Source of the DNA: Dehalococcoidales bacterium
GTDB lineage: Bacteria > Chloroflexota > Dehalococcoidia > Dehalococcoidales > UBA2162
Length of the DNA stretch: 64,000 bases
Direction of reading: 5' to 3'
Assembly (NCBI GenBank): GCA_030690265.1
Contig: JAUYHA010000177.1
Location: 1-64,000 of the forward strand
The notes under the pieces are model-generated. The model saw only the letters and a list, made by a program, of their open reading frames with translations. It was not told where the DNA came from and did no database searches. Positions 1-7,732 of this stretch are shown in pieces; position 1 is the first letter of the stretch; every line of letters starts with the position of its first letter. Position numbers and translations under genes: made by a program.

Positions 1-2
1 GC

Positions 3-1292
3 TCGGCTTTACAGGTTACCCAGGTGCTGGAAACTACTCTTGAAGAAAACCTTAAAATGATTGCCGACTCCATAAATTTTCTGAAGGCAAAGGGACTGAC
101 TGTTTTCTTTGATGCCGAGCATTTTTTTGATGGCTTCAAAGCTAACCCTGATTATAGCCTGAGCTGTTTGACCACGGCGGCTGAAGCCGGTGCCGGTTGC
201 CTGGTGCTCTGTGATACCAACGGAGGAACGCTGCCTACTGAGATAAGGGGAGCTGTTGAGGCTGTCAGAAAACAAACCACCCTGTCCCTGGGTATTCATG
301 CTCACAATGATGCCGGATTGGCGGTGGCGAATACACTGGCGGCGGTAAGTGCCGGAGTAACCCAGGTGCAGGGCACCATCAATGGCTTCGGCGAGCGCTG
401 TGGTAATGCCAACTTTTGCTCCATCATCCCCAATCTGAAGCTCAAAATGGGTATTGACTGTGTTACCGATGAGCAATTAGCTAAATTGACCGAAGTTTCC
501 CACTATATCAGTGAAGTTGCCAACCTCGTTCCCGACCCGTTCTCACCCTATGTCGGGGCCAGCGCCTTCAGCCATAAAGCCGGGCTTCATGTTTCCGGCA
601 TGGCTAAGTGGGTTGACAGTTACCAGCATATCGACCCCTCACAGGTGGGCAACCGGCAGAGGGCGGTGGTTTCTGAGCTATCAGGCAAGCGGAATATCAT
701 CTACAAGGCAAATGAGCTGGGCATAGATTTATCCTCGCAGGATAAGGAAATACAGAAGCTGCTGGAGCAGATTAAGCAACTGGAGAGCCGCGGTTTCCAG
801 TATGAGAATGCCGGGGCTTCTTTTGAGCTACTGCTCCACCGGAGCAAGCCTGATTATCGGGCACCATTTGAACTGGTTGACTATATGGTGGTGGTAGAGA
901 AGAAGCGGCGGCTACCTACCCGAAAAAATCCGGATGAGATGCTGGCTGAGGCAACGGTAAAGGTGAGGGTTGGTGGCGAAGTAATCCATACTGCGGCTGA
1001 AGGTAATGGCCCGGTCAATGCCCTTGACCAGGCACTGCGCAAGGCACTATTACAGTTCTACCCCGATTTGGCTGTCGTCAAGCTGGTTGACTATAAGGTT
1101 CGCATTCTTGAAGAGAGTGTTGGCACCGAGTCTCAGGTTCGTGTCCTCATTGAATCCAGTGACGGGACTGATGAGTGGACGACGGTGGGCAGTTCAACCA
1201 ACATTATAGAAGCCAGCTGGCTGGCACTGGCTGACAGTCTGGAGTACTGGCTGGCAAAACACAATTCTTCGGCTAGCCCTCAGGCAATATGA
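3..1292 (+). CDS. cimA: (R)-citramalate synthase, 5' end outside the window
   Basis: This enzyme condenses acetyl-CoA with pyruvate to citramalate, the first step of the threonine-independent isoleucine route. The reading frame is open from the window edge, so the N-terminal ~100 residues lie upstream. The GTG listed at 24 is an internal codon. Visible are the TIM-barrel motif FDAEHFFDGFKANP, the metal-binding HAHND motif, and a C-terminal LeuA-type allosteric domain (VKLVDYKVRILEE...EASWLALADSLEYWL) expected to bind isoleucine. The FDAEHFFDG motif and the presence of the regulatory domain favour CimA over 2-isopropylmalate or homocitrate synthase, although a paralogous LeuA is not fully excluded. 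Confidence 0.9.
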   Translation, partial: SALQVTQVLETTLEENLKMIADSINFLKAKGLTVFFDAEHFFDGFKANPDYSLSCLTTAAEAGAGCLVLCDTNGGTLPTEIRGAVEAVRKQTTLSLGIHAHNDAGLAVANTLAAVSAGVTQVQGTINGFGERCGNANFCSIIPNLKLKMGIDCVTDEQLAKLTEVSHYISEVANLVPDPFSPYVGASAFSHKAGLHVSGMAKWVDSYQHIDPSQVGNRQRAVVSELSGKRNIIYKANELGIDLSSQDKEIQKLLEQIKQLESRGFQYENAGASFELLLHRSKPDYRAPFELVDYMVVVEKKRRLPTRKNPDEMLAEATVKVRVGGEVIHTAAEGNGPVNALDQALRKALLQFYPDLAVVKLVDYKVRILEESVGTESQVRVLIESSDGTDEWTTVGSSTNIIEASWLALADSLEYWLAKHNSSASPQAI

Positions 1293-1359
1293 CCGGAGTA
1301 TTTTTACCTTAGCCTGTTCCATATTGCCGGTAATTGGGTGTTCGGGAATCAAGAGCAGA

Positions 1360-1725
1360 ATGAAACGAAGAGACACCGGTATTCTGGGTGAAAAACTGGC
1401 CAGAGATTTCCTGAAGCAGAGGGGCTATCGCATTCTGGAAACCAACTACCGCTGTCCTCACGGTGAAATTGATATTGTTGCCCGGCAAAAAGATACCCTG
1501 GTCTTTATCGAGGTGAGAACCAAGACGAGCCTGGAGTTCGGCACTCCAGGGGAGACAATTACCCCGGTTAAGAAGGAGAGGATGAGGGCCTGTGGTGCCT
1601 ATTACCAGCAGGCGCACCATAACCTGCCTCAGCTATGGCGCCTTGATGTGGTAGCTGTAGAACTGAATCAAAGGGGGAAGCTCTCCAATATTGAGCTTAT
1701 TGAAAACGCCGTAGGTGAGGAATAG
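1360..1725 (+). CDS. yraN: YraN/UPF0102 family nuclease-like protein
   Basis: A 121-residue protein of the UPF0102 (YraN) family, which has a restriction-endonuclease-like fold. Its cellular role is unsettled, with links to DNA processing. The family signature is clear: G..GE.lA..fL...GY.il..N.R...GEIDiva, followed by vFvEVR.k...FG.P...i...K. The track starts at GTG 1324, but homologs begin close to MKRRDTGILGEK, so ATG 1360 is preferred. It follows cimA by 67 bp on the same strand. In many bacteria yraN sits beside rnhB or lepB, which are not seen here. Confidence 0.85.
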   Translation: MKRRDTGILGEKLARDFLKQRGYRILETNYRCPHGEIDIVARQKDTLVFIEVRTKTSLEFGTPGETITPVKKERMRACGAYYQQAHHNLPQLWRLDVVAVELNQRGKLSNIELIENAVGEE

Positions 1726-1840
1726 GGTCTGCGGAGAATTTGTACGGTCTTGGAAATGAGGGGACATAACTGCCAAAAGATGAATTCAGTTGGTGAATTC
1801 GAACCCTGGCTGTCGCGCTCTGTGACCCTCTCGTAAACTT

Positions 1841-2488
1841 TTATGAGAGCGGGCAGAGTTTTCCCAGTACGCATTCAGTGCAGCGGGGGCGCCGGGCTTT
1901 GCAGGTCCTGCGGCCGTGCTCTATAGTGAGCACGTGGAATTGATAGGCATCCTCAGGCGGCACAATCTCCTCCAGAATCCGGTGGGCTTCCTCTATTGAC
2001 GCTTTAGAGTCAACCAGTCCCACTCTCTTCGAGACGCGGAAGATGTGGGTATCCACGGGCAGGGCCGGCCTGCCCTGAGCGAAGACAAGCACGCAGTTAG
2101 CCGTCTTGGTGCCCACTCCCGGTAATTGCTTCAGCCACTCCCTTGCTTCGGGAACAGGAAGCTCATTCAGAAAATCGAGCTCAAGCTGCCCCCTCTTCTG
2201 CCTGACCTCATTGAGGGTTTGCCTGATGCGTGCCGCCTTAATCTCCGCCAGACCGCCGCTCCTTATGGCCGCTGCAATCTCCCTCGTATCAGCCTCAAGC
2301 AGGGCTTCCCAGGTGGGAAAAGAAGCATTGAGGGATGCAAAAGCCCGGTGCGAGTTTCTGTCCGAGGTATTCTGTGACAGGATGGTCTGCACCAGCGTGC
2401 CAAGCGGGTCATAATTCGGTCGCCACTCGGACCGGCCGTACTCACGGCTTAACAGTTCAATGATTTGCTTAACGTTTAACTTCTCCAT
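1841..2488 (-). CDS. nth: Endonuclease III, [4Fe-4S] base-excision DNA glycosylase
   Basis: A 215-residue DNA glycosylase/AP lyase that removes oxidised pyrimidines. The helix-hairpin-helix LPGVGTKTANCV carries the catalytic lysine, and VDTHIFRV carries the catalytic aspartate. The C-terminal cluster loop C-X6-C-X2-C-X5-C (CKARRPRCTECVLGKLC) is complete, so the protein should bind an iron-sulfur cluster. Length and motif order are normal for Nth. It is convergent with yraN. A copy of the dispersed repeat lies between its start and hicA. Confidence 0.95.
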   Translation of the reverse strand: MEKLNVKQIIELLSREYGRSEWRPNYDPLGTLVQTILSQNTSDRNSHRAFASLNASFPTWEALLEADTREIAAAIRSGGLAEIKAARIRQTLNEVRQKRGQLELDFLNELPVPEAREWLKQLPGVGTKTANCVLVFAQGRPALPVDTHIFRVSKRVGLVDSKASIEEAHRILEEIVPPEDAYQFHVLTIEHGRRTCKARRPRCTECVLGKLCPLS

Positions 2489-2521
2489 TGTTTACAACTG
2501 GTTTATTGAGGATGAGTCTAT

Positions 2522-2562
2522 AACCGGTTGGTGGGGAAGGGGTGACAATAGGCAGAACTTTT
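2522..2562 (+). repeat. Dispersed short repeat, copy 1
   Basis: AACCGGTT followed by a GTGGGG tract and then a GTGACAATAGGCAGAACTTTT end. It aligns over ~41 bp with the copy at 28592-28634 and shares the 3' core with the copies near 3157 and 4908. It is intergenic, between hicA and nth, in the same orientation as the other copies. The family is not recognised. Confidence 0.7.
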
Positions 2563-2577
2563 GAGCTTGAGTTCAGC

Positions 2578-2805
2578 CTAGTCCCGGATTAGTACTATAA
2601 ACTCTTCAACGCTCAGTCCTGCCTTACGGATGAGGCTTCTTAAGGTACCTCGCCTTACTTCTCGATGATCAGGAACCGAAAGAATGGTCGGCACCTCTGC
2701 TTTGGTTAGAATGATGTGGCTTCCTTCTCTCCGTGATACCTGCCACCCCGCTCTTTCAAAGGCATCAACTGCCTTTCTACCGGAAATAGCCGGCAACCGG
2801 GGCAC
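2578..2805 (-). CDS. hicA: HicA-family mRNA interferase toxin
   Basis: A 75-residue HicA (YcfA) toxin with a double-stranded RNA-binding-like fold that cleaves mRNA. The family pattern is present: G.kav.aferaGw...R..GSHiil, with the catalytic histidine in GSH, and a C-terminal hydrophobic segment (AGLSVEEFIVLI). It starts with GTG, which overlaps the TAG stop of hicB by one base, so translation is probably coupled. The antitoxin gene is upstream here (hicB-hicA), the reverse of the classic hicAB order. Confidence 0.9.
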   Translation of the reverse strand: MPRLPAISGRKAVDAFERAGWQVSRREGSHIILTKAEVPTILSVPDHREVRRGTLRSLIRKAGLSVEEFIVLIRD

Positions 2806-3107
2806 TAAACGGCTACCTCTGCCGGTAACTCGACTACCCTGGTCTCTATGGTAAGCGGTAGCCCATCTTCAGCACGGCCAGCCAGTATCTGGCGAATCTC
2901 TTCGGTTACTATTTCAGGGGTTTCCTTTGGTGGGGACATTCCTTTTTGCTGGCGAACTTCCAGCACACCCAATATAGCCTCCTGGATATTGGCTAGTGCC
3001 TCCGCCAAGGTATCACCCTGACTTGAGCACCCAGGGAGCGCCGGACAGTGAACGGAGTAACCCCCATCTTCTTCAGGCTCAAGAATTACGGTAACAGTAA
3101 ACTTCAT
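2805..3107 (-). CDS. hicB: HicB-family antitoxin
   Basis: A 100-residue antitoxin with the partial RNase-H-like HicB fold. The signature is EEDGGYSVHCPALPGC.SQGdTleEAl.Ni.eAI, and the tail past residue ~65 is family-variable. No obvious C-terminal HTH or ribbon-helix-helix domain is seen, so DNA binding and autoregulation are uncertain. It is the first gene of a two-gene minus-strand operon with hicA. A TATAAT lies ~25 bp upstream (minus strand), with repeat copy 2 just beyond it. Confidence 0.9.
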   Translation of the reverse strand: MKFTVTVILEPEEDGGYSVHCPALPGCSSQGDTLAEALANIQEAILGVLEVRQQKGMSPPKETPEIVTEEIRQILAGRAEDGLPLTIETRVVELPAEVAV

Positions 3108-3156
3108 AATATCCCCTAAGTAAAACCTGATTTACATTATAACAGAAATAGGCAAA

Positions 3157-3182
3157 CGAGGTATCAATAGGTAGAACCATTA
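3157..3182 (+). repeat. Dispersed short repeat, copy 2 (core only)
   Basis: The core CGAGGTATCAATAGGTAGAAC matches copies 3 and 4 over ~20 bp but ends CCATT instead of TTTT and lacks the AACCGGTT block. It lies upstream of hicB on the hicB promoter side. Confidence 0.6.
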
Positions 3183-3250
3183 AGGACTTCGATTTGACCT
3201 TTAATCTGAGCAGCTAGTTGGGCGTTAAAACTAAATGGGATAAAAAGGAG

Positions 3251-3293
3251 AAAGGGAGTGGGACTCGTAGAATCTATTAGTCCCACTCCCTTT
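3251..3293 (-). terminator. Rho-independent terminator downstream of the catalase gene
   Basis: A perfect 15-bp inverted repeat (AAAGGGAGTGGGACT / AGTCCCACTCCCTTT) with a 13-nt loop starts ~30 bp after the catalase stop. On the minus strand it is followed by a T-rich run (TTCTCCTTTTTA). Confidence 0.85.
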
Positions 3294-3322
3294 ATGGTCA
3301 TTCTGCAAAGTCAAGAATTATG

Positions 3323-4795
3323 CTATTTTGGAATTTCGGTCAATTTTATGCCCGTGGCTTTGGCGACACCTTCACCATATGCCTTGTCAGCCTTATAACA
3401 ATTTGCGATATGCTTTATCTTGATTTCTTTCGGTGCAGCACTTATATCACGAGCGGTGTTCTCAAAGAGCACCTTCTGTTGTGCCGGGCTCATCAGGCGG
3501 AAGAGCTTTCCCGGCTGGGTATAGTAATCATCATCGTCCTCTCGGAAATTCCACCGGGCAGCAGCTCCTTCCAGTTTTAGCGGCGGCTCGGCAAACTCCG
3601 GCTGCTCCTGCCAGTTTCCATAGCTGTTGGGTTCGATACTCGGTATGCTGCCCTGGTTACCATCAACCCGCATAAGTCCATCGCGGTGAAAACTGTTAAC
3701 GGGACTGCGGGGAGCATTGACCGGGATGAGGTGATGATTGACTCCCAGGCGGTACCGTTGGGCATCGCCGTAGGAGAAGAGCCGGCCCTGGAGCATCTTA
3801 TCAGGTGAGAAACCGATTCCCGGTACGATGTTCGCTGGGTTGAAAGCGGACTGCTCAACATCAGCAAAATAGTTTTCTGGGTTGCGGTTCAGTTCGAGGA
3901 CACCCACCTCAATTAGGGGATAATCCTTATGGTACCAGACCTTGGTCAGGTCAAAGGGATTATAAGGCATCTTGGCAGCGTCTTTTTCGGGCATAATCTG
4001 GAAATACACCGTCCAGCGGGGGTAATCCCTTTTCTCGATACTTCCATACAGGTCGCGTTGATGACTCTCCCTGTCCTTGGCTATAATTACTTGGGCTTCT
4101 TCATCGGTCAGATTCTTGATACCTTGTTGTGTTTTCAGGTGGAATTTAACCCAGAACCTTTCATTTTTAGCATTGATGAGGCTGAAAGTATGGCTGCCGA
4201 ATCCGTGCATGTGCCGGTAGGAATACGGGATGCCCCGGTCGCTCATTACAATGGTTACCTGGTGCAGCGCTTCCGGGAGATTGGTGAAGAAATCCCACTG
4301 GTTGCGCGCACTTCTCATATTAGTACGGGGGTCTCTCTTGACAGCATGATTAAGGTCGGGGAACTTGAGGGGATCGCGCAGGAAGAAGACTGGCGTGTTA
4401 TTGCCGACCAGGTCCCAGTTGCCCTCCTCAGTGTAGAACTTCATTGCAAAGCCTCGGATGTCACGCTCGGCATCGGCGGCACCGCGTTCACCTGCCACAG
4501 TAGAGAAGCGAATGAAAAGGTCGGTCTTTTTACCCACAGCTGAAAAAATCTTGGCTTTGGTATAGCGGGTAACATTCTTGGTAACGGTGAATGTCCCGAA
4601 GGCTCCGGAACCTTTAGCATGCATGCGCCGCTCCGGAATAACCTCACGGTCGAAGTGACCCAGTTTTTCGAGGAACCAGACATCCTGTAACAGGGCAGGG
4701 CCTCGCGGACCGGCAGTCATAGTATTCTGATTATCTAAGACGGGAGCGCCGGCAACGGTGGTCAGTTTCTTTCTCAAGACATTCTTTTTCGGCAT
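3323..4795 (-). CDS. katA: Monofunctional heme catalase (small-subunit clade)
   Basis: A 490-residue catalase that disproportionates hydrogen peroxide to water and oxygen. The catalytic histidine lies in [13 protein letters not shown], the distal asparagine in VGNNTPVFF, and the proximal heme tyrosine in [14 protein letters not shown]. Length fits the ~480-500-residue clade 3 enzymes, and no C-terminal flavodoxin-like domain is present. The ATG has a strong GGAGGAGG site. It is monocistronic, with its own sigma-70-type promoter and a terminator. It implies at least transient oxygen exposure. Confidence 0.97.
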   Translation of the reverse strand: MPKKNVLRKKLTTVAGAPVLDNQNTMTAGPRGPALLQDVWFLEKLGHFDREVIPERRMHAKGSGAFGTFTVTKNVTRYTKAKIFSAVGKKTDLFIRFSTVAGERGAADAERDIRGFAMKFYTEEGNWDLVGNNTPVFFLRDPLKFPDLNHAVKRDPRTNMRSARNQWDFFTNLPEALHQVTIVMSDRGIPYSYRHMHGFGSHTFSLINAKNERFWVKFHLKTQQGIKNLTDEEAQVIIAKDRESHQRDLYGSIEKRDYPRWTVYFQIMPEKDAAKMPYNPFDLTKVWYHKDYPLIEVGVLELNRNPENYFADVEQSAFNPANIVPGIGFSPDKMLQGRLFSYGDAQRYRLGVNHHLIPVNAPRSPVNSFHRDGLMRVDGNQGSIPSIEPNSYGNWQEQPEFAEPPLKLEGAAARWNFREDDDDYYTQPGKLFRLMSPAQQKVLFENTARDISAAPKEIKIKHIANCYKADKAYGEGVAKATGIKLTEIPK

Positions 4796-4841
4796 TTCCT
4801 CCTCCCTATTGGCACAGCAGCGAGTTCAAGGCACCATATAA

Positions 4842-4870
4842 CTTATAGGAGTATGTTTGCCATCTGTCAA
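4842..4870 (-). promoter_or_regulatory. Probable sigma-70 promoter of katA
   Basis: On the minus strand TTGACA (4870-4865) and TATAAG (4847-4842) are separated by exactly 17 bp, ~45 bp upstream of the catalase ATG. The -35 box lies immediately next to the AACCGGTT of repeat copy 3. Confidence 0.75.
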
Positions 4871-4875
4871 TGAAA

Positions 4876-4939
4876 AACCGGTTTATGATGCGAAAAAGTT
4901 CACAAAAGTGGAGCTGAGGTATCAATAGGCAGAACTTTT
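4876..4939 (+). repeat. Dispersed short repeat, copy 3 (interrupted)
   Basis: AACCGGTT at 4876-4883, then ~24 unrelated bases, then GTGGAGCTGAGGTATCAATAGGCAGAACTTTT at 4908-4939. The second block is nearly identical to copy 4. It lies just upstream of the katA promoter. Confidence 0.7.
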
Positions 4940-5305
4940 TCCACCGGCAAACCTCCTTGAGTAACTCCTCAGTCTCAACTATTCGGTCACCTCCAGTACA
5001 TTTTAACATTTCAGAGTTTCATCTCACAATAAACTCCCTAAATCCAAATTTGTCCAACTATCGCTACTATACGGGTAAAATGGGCCTTTTGAATATGACT
5101 TTTGTCCCATTATCAGGACAGAACAGCTGAAATTTCAGGGCGCGAAAAAGCTCTTTAGTTGGACATTTAAGAAATAGACTGACGAGTCAGTCAGATTTCA
5201 CAGATGGTATATGAATAGGTGGCAATAAATATACGGTTTTAATATCTTTTGATGTCTAGACGTGCCCCGGCGCTACAATATGACTCCAGGTGATAAAGCA
5301 TCGCT
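4940..5305. other. Gene-free interval with two palindromes
   Basis: No credible CDS was found. The 67-residue minus ORF at 4806-5009 runs through the repeat and the katA promoter and has no family signature. Two palindromes stand out: CTGAAATTTCAG (5127-5138, perfect) and GACTGACGAGTCAGTC (5177-5192, 7-bp arms around GA). The second has the form of a TetR-family operator, but no tetR gene is in the window. The interval is AT-rich and lies beyond the 3' end of the NADH dehydrogenase gene. Confidence 0.5.
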
Positions 5306-6631
5306 CTAACTGCCTTTGTTATCAATAACGGCTGACAAATCACTATCTTTACCCAATCGCGATTCAATATCTTGCGATTCAATAAGAGAGGTATCCGGCC
5401 CGAATATCCGTGCCAGAACCCAGTCAACCGCTATTTTTACACGGTTCTTTTTGCCGATAGCCAGTAACGAGTAGGATATAACCCAGACCAGTATCGCCAG
5501 AATACCACTTAATGAGAATCCGTTTAAACGTAACAAGGCGTTTGACCTGCCCAGTGATATCACCTCCGCCGAGTCAGAAATCCTGTATTTCGTTCTCTTT
5601 TTTTGCGTTATATCGGCAACCAGGTTCCTGGCTACAACGGCAGCCTGTCTAACGGCGTTATGTGCCCGCTGACGGGCCACCTGCCCGGTAACGGAATCCT
5701 GATAGTGGACACAATCGCCAACTGCATAGGCACCACCACAATTTACCAGCTCTAAAAAATCATTTACAATTACCCTGCCAATAGCATCCTTCTCAGCGCC
5801 AATTGATGAAATTACCGGATTAGCCACAACTCCGGTAACATAGACCACCGTGCGGGAGGGAATTGCTTCTCCAGTATCTAACCTTATCCGGTGGCTGCCG
5901 ATTTCGGTAATCCTGCAATTGAGCCTTACGTTGATATTGTGCTTTTGCAAATGCTTCATCACATAGTGCGAATACTTTTCAGGTAACTCACTGATGACTC
6001 TATCCTTAGACTCTATTAAGTTTATCTTAATCCTTGCCGGGTCTATATCCGGGTAACTGGACAGTAAGTATTTATATACCACGTCAGAAAGGCTTGAAGC
6101 CAGCTGAACACCTGTGTAGCCGGCACCGGAAATCGCCAAAGTCAATAACTCTTCAACCACCGCCGGGTCTGTTTCAGCACTGGCTTTTTCAAACATTTTT
6201 ATTATATGGTTCTTTACTGCCACGGCATCTTCTGCCGACTTAAGAGAGAATACGTTACTGCCGTTTTCAATATTATCAGCCATACCCGATATATCAGTAA
6301 CTCCGCCCAGCGCCAGGACGATATAGTCATAGCTGAAGATACCGGCACTCGTTTTTACTTTACCCTCGGAAAGATTAATATCTTCCACACGAGCCTGGAC
6401 GAACTGATGAATATTACTCCGGTAAAGATTGCGTATCGGCACAACAATATTCTCGGGAAACAATACTCCCACAGCCAACTCATGTAAAAGCGGCGAAAAT
6501 AAAAAGTAATTCTGCTTATCAATCAGGGTAATTTTGATGTCCTCGCGCTTCTTCAAATCGCGCAGCAGGTATTTGAGGACGGTGAGCCCCCCGAAACCGG
6601 CACCAAGAATCAAGATATTCTTTTTATCCAT
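5306..6631 (-). CDS. ndh: Type II NADH:quinone oxidoreductase (NDH-2 family)
   Basis: A 441-residue single-polypeptide flavoprotein that passes electrons from NADH to quinone without pumping protons. It has an N-terminal FAD Rossmann motif (ILGAGFGGLTVLKYL), a second nucleotide-binding region in the middle (LTLAISGAGYTGVQLA), and the FAD-closing motif GGAYAVGDCVHYQ. A hydrophobic segment near residue 370-395 (GILAILVWVISYSLLAIG) and a C-terminal helix fit membrane attachment. It is last in an operon-like run with the potassium channel (83-bp gap). Sulfide:quinone oxidoreductase is the main alternative, but its catalytic cysteines are not evident. Confidence 0.85.
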   Translation of the reverse strand: MDKKNILILGAGFGGLTVLKYLLRDLKKREDIKITLIDKQNYFLFSPLLHELAVGVLFPENIVVPIRNLYRSNIHQFVQARVEDINLSEGKVKTSAGIFSYDYIVLALGGVTDISGMADNIENGSNVFSLKSAEDAVAVKNHIIKMFEKASAETDPAVVEELLTLAISGAGYTGVQLASSLSDVVYKYLLSSYPDIDPARIKINLIESKDRVISELPEKYSHYVMKHLQKHNINVRLNCRITEIGSHRIRLDTGEAIPSRTVVYVTGVVANPVISSIGAEKDAIGRVIVNDFLELVNCGGAYAVGDCVHYQDSVTGQVARQRAHNAVRQAAVVARNLVADITQKKRTKYRISDSAEVISLGRSNALLRLNGFSLSGILAILVWVISYSLLAIGKKNRVKIAVDWVLARIFGPDTSLIESQDIESRLGKDSDLSAVIDNKGS

Positions 6632-6714
6632 AAGCTTATTTCCGGTCGTTTACAAAAGCTATCTTTTACTCCGCGCAGAGTCAAATGCCTAATACTGCTC
6701 CTGGCAGAAGTCAC

Positions 6715-7725
6715 TTACTGAAGGATTTTCTCCAGTTCGTCTCTTCCTTCAGGAGTGGTCATAAACACCAGGACATTTTCCGGTCTGATAGTATAATCAT
6801 CCTGTGGATTATACACCCAGTCATTTCCTGTTTTCACAGCGAGCAGCAAGGTACTCGATTTCTTTTTGATATCCAAATCAGATATCGTTTTGCCTGCCAA
6901 TCTTGCAGAAACACCAATTTCTTCAACCCGCAAATTCTTCTCCCGGTCTCTTAACATTATGTCCAGGAAGGACACAACCGTTGGTCTTACCATTTCAGAT
7001 GCCATCCTTAATCCGCCTATGAAACTGGGTGACACCACGGCATCTGCTCCTACCCTGATTATCTTTTCCTGATTGGTAATCTCATTACACCGGACGATAA
7101 TTCTGAGTTCCGGGTTCAGCTGTCTGGCGGTTAGACTAATAATCATATTGCTATTATCATCACCGGCGGCAGCAAATAATCCCCTGGCACGATTAACACC
7201 TGCTTTTACCAGAGTTTCGTTGTCCGTGGCATCTCCTTCAATAAAGACCGCTGCCCGGAGTAATTCGAGATGTCTGGCAACCTTGTTTTTATTTACATCC
7301 ACAATTACATATTGTCTACCGGTCGCGTCAAGTTCCTTAGCTATATTTGAACCTACGGTACCAAGCCCGCACACAATATAATGGTCTTCATAGTTGCCAG
7401 CTAATTTTTCCATCCTTCTCCTCCTGAAGGTCTGCATAAGGTCCCCTTCCACAAGCATTGCCGTAAAATTGGTGACCACATAAAGCAGTATGCCGATACC
7501 TGAAATAGCAATAAAAATGGTAAATACTCTGCCGGGGGCGGACAGCTCAAAAATTTCACCGAATCCAATTGTGGTAATGGTGATAAATGTCATATAGAAA
7601 GTATCTAATAAAGAATATTGTCTGCCCTCAATAATCCAGTAACCCAAAGTGCCTATAATAATGATGGTTATAAGGATTAATCCTGCCCAGAGAAATCTTT
7701 TGCGGATTTGCGAAGCCTCATTCAC
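6715..7725 (-). CDS. Two-TM potassium channel with RCK (TrkA-N/TrkA-C) domains
   Basis: A 336-residue MthK-like channel subunit. TM1 is near residues 13-32 and TM2 near 63-90. The pore loop carries the selectivity filter TTIGFGE between them. A cytoplasmic RCK domain follows with the Rossmann motif VCGLGTVGSNIAKEL, plus a TrkA-C domain (residues ~245-335). It is expected to assemble as a tetramer gated by a ligand at the RCK ring, either nucleotide or divalent cation. It lies only 7 bp downstream of the flavoprotein-cNMP fusion and is probably co-transcribed, which couples ion homeostasis with redox enzymes in one operon. Confidence 0.92.
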   Translation of the reverse strand: MNEASQIRKRFLWAGLILITIIIIGTLGYWIIEGRQYSLLDTFYMTFITITTIGFGEIFELSAPGRVFTIFIAISGIGILLYVVTNFTAMLVEGDLMQTFRRRRMEKLAGNYEDHYIVCGLGTVGSNIAKELDATGRQYVIVDVNKNKVARHLELLRAAVFIEGDATDNETLVKAGVNRARGLFAAAGDDNSNMIISLTARQLNPELRIIVRCNEITNQEKIIRVGADAVVSPSFIGGLRMASEMVRPTVVSFLDIMLRDREKNLRVEEIGVSARLAGKTISDLDIKKKSSTLLLAVKTGNDWVYNPQDDYTIRPENVLVFMTTPEGRDELEKILQ

Positions 7726-7732
7726 GACTTTA

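Noticed and set aside
1780-1830. tRNA-like T-loop text (GGTTCGAATTC on the minus strand) between yraN and nth
   Set aside because: The flanking bases do not pair into a T stem, and no anticodon or acceptor stem can be formed.
3929-4543. 204-residue plus-strand ORF
   Set aside because: It lies fully antisense to the catalase gene, whose motifs are all intact; no ribosome site or family signature.
4806-5009. 67-residue minus ORF upstream of katA
   Set aside because: It runs through the katA promoter and repeat copy 3 and has no recognisable family. The open frame fits the repeat's own open phase better than a gene.
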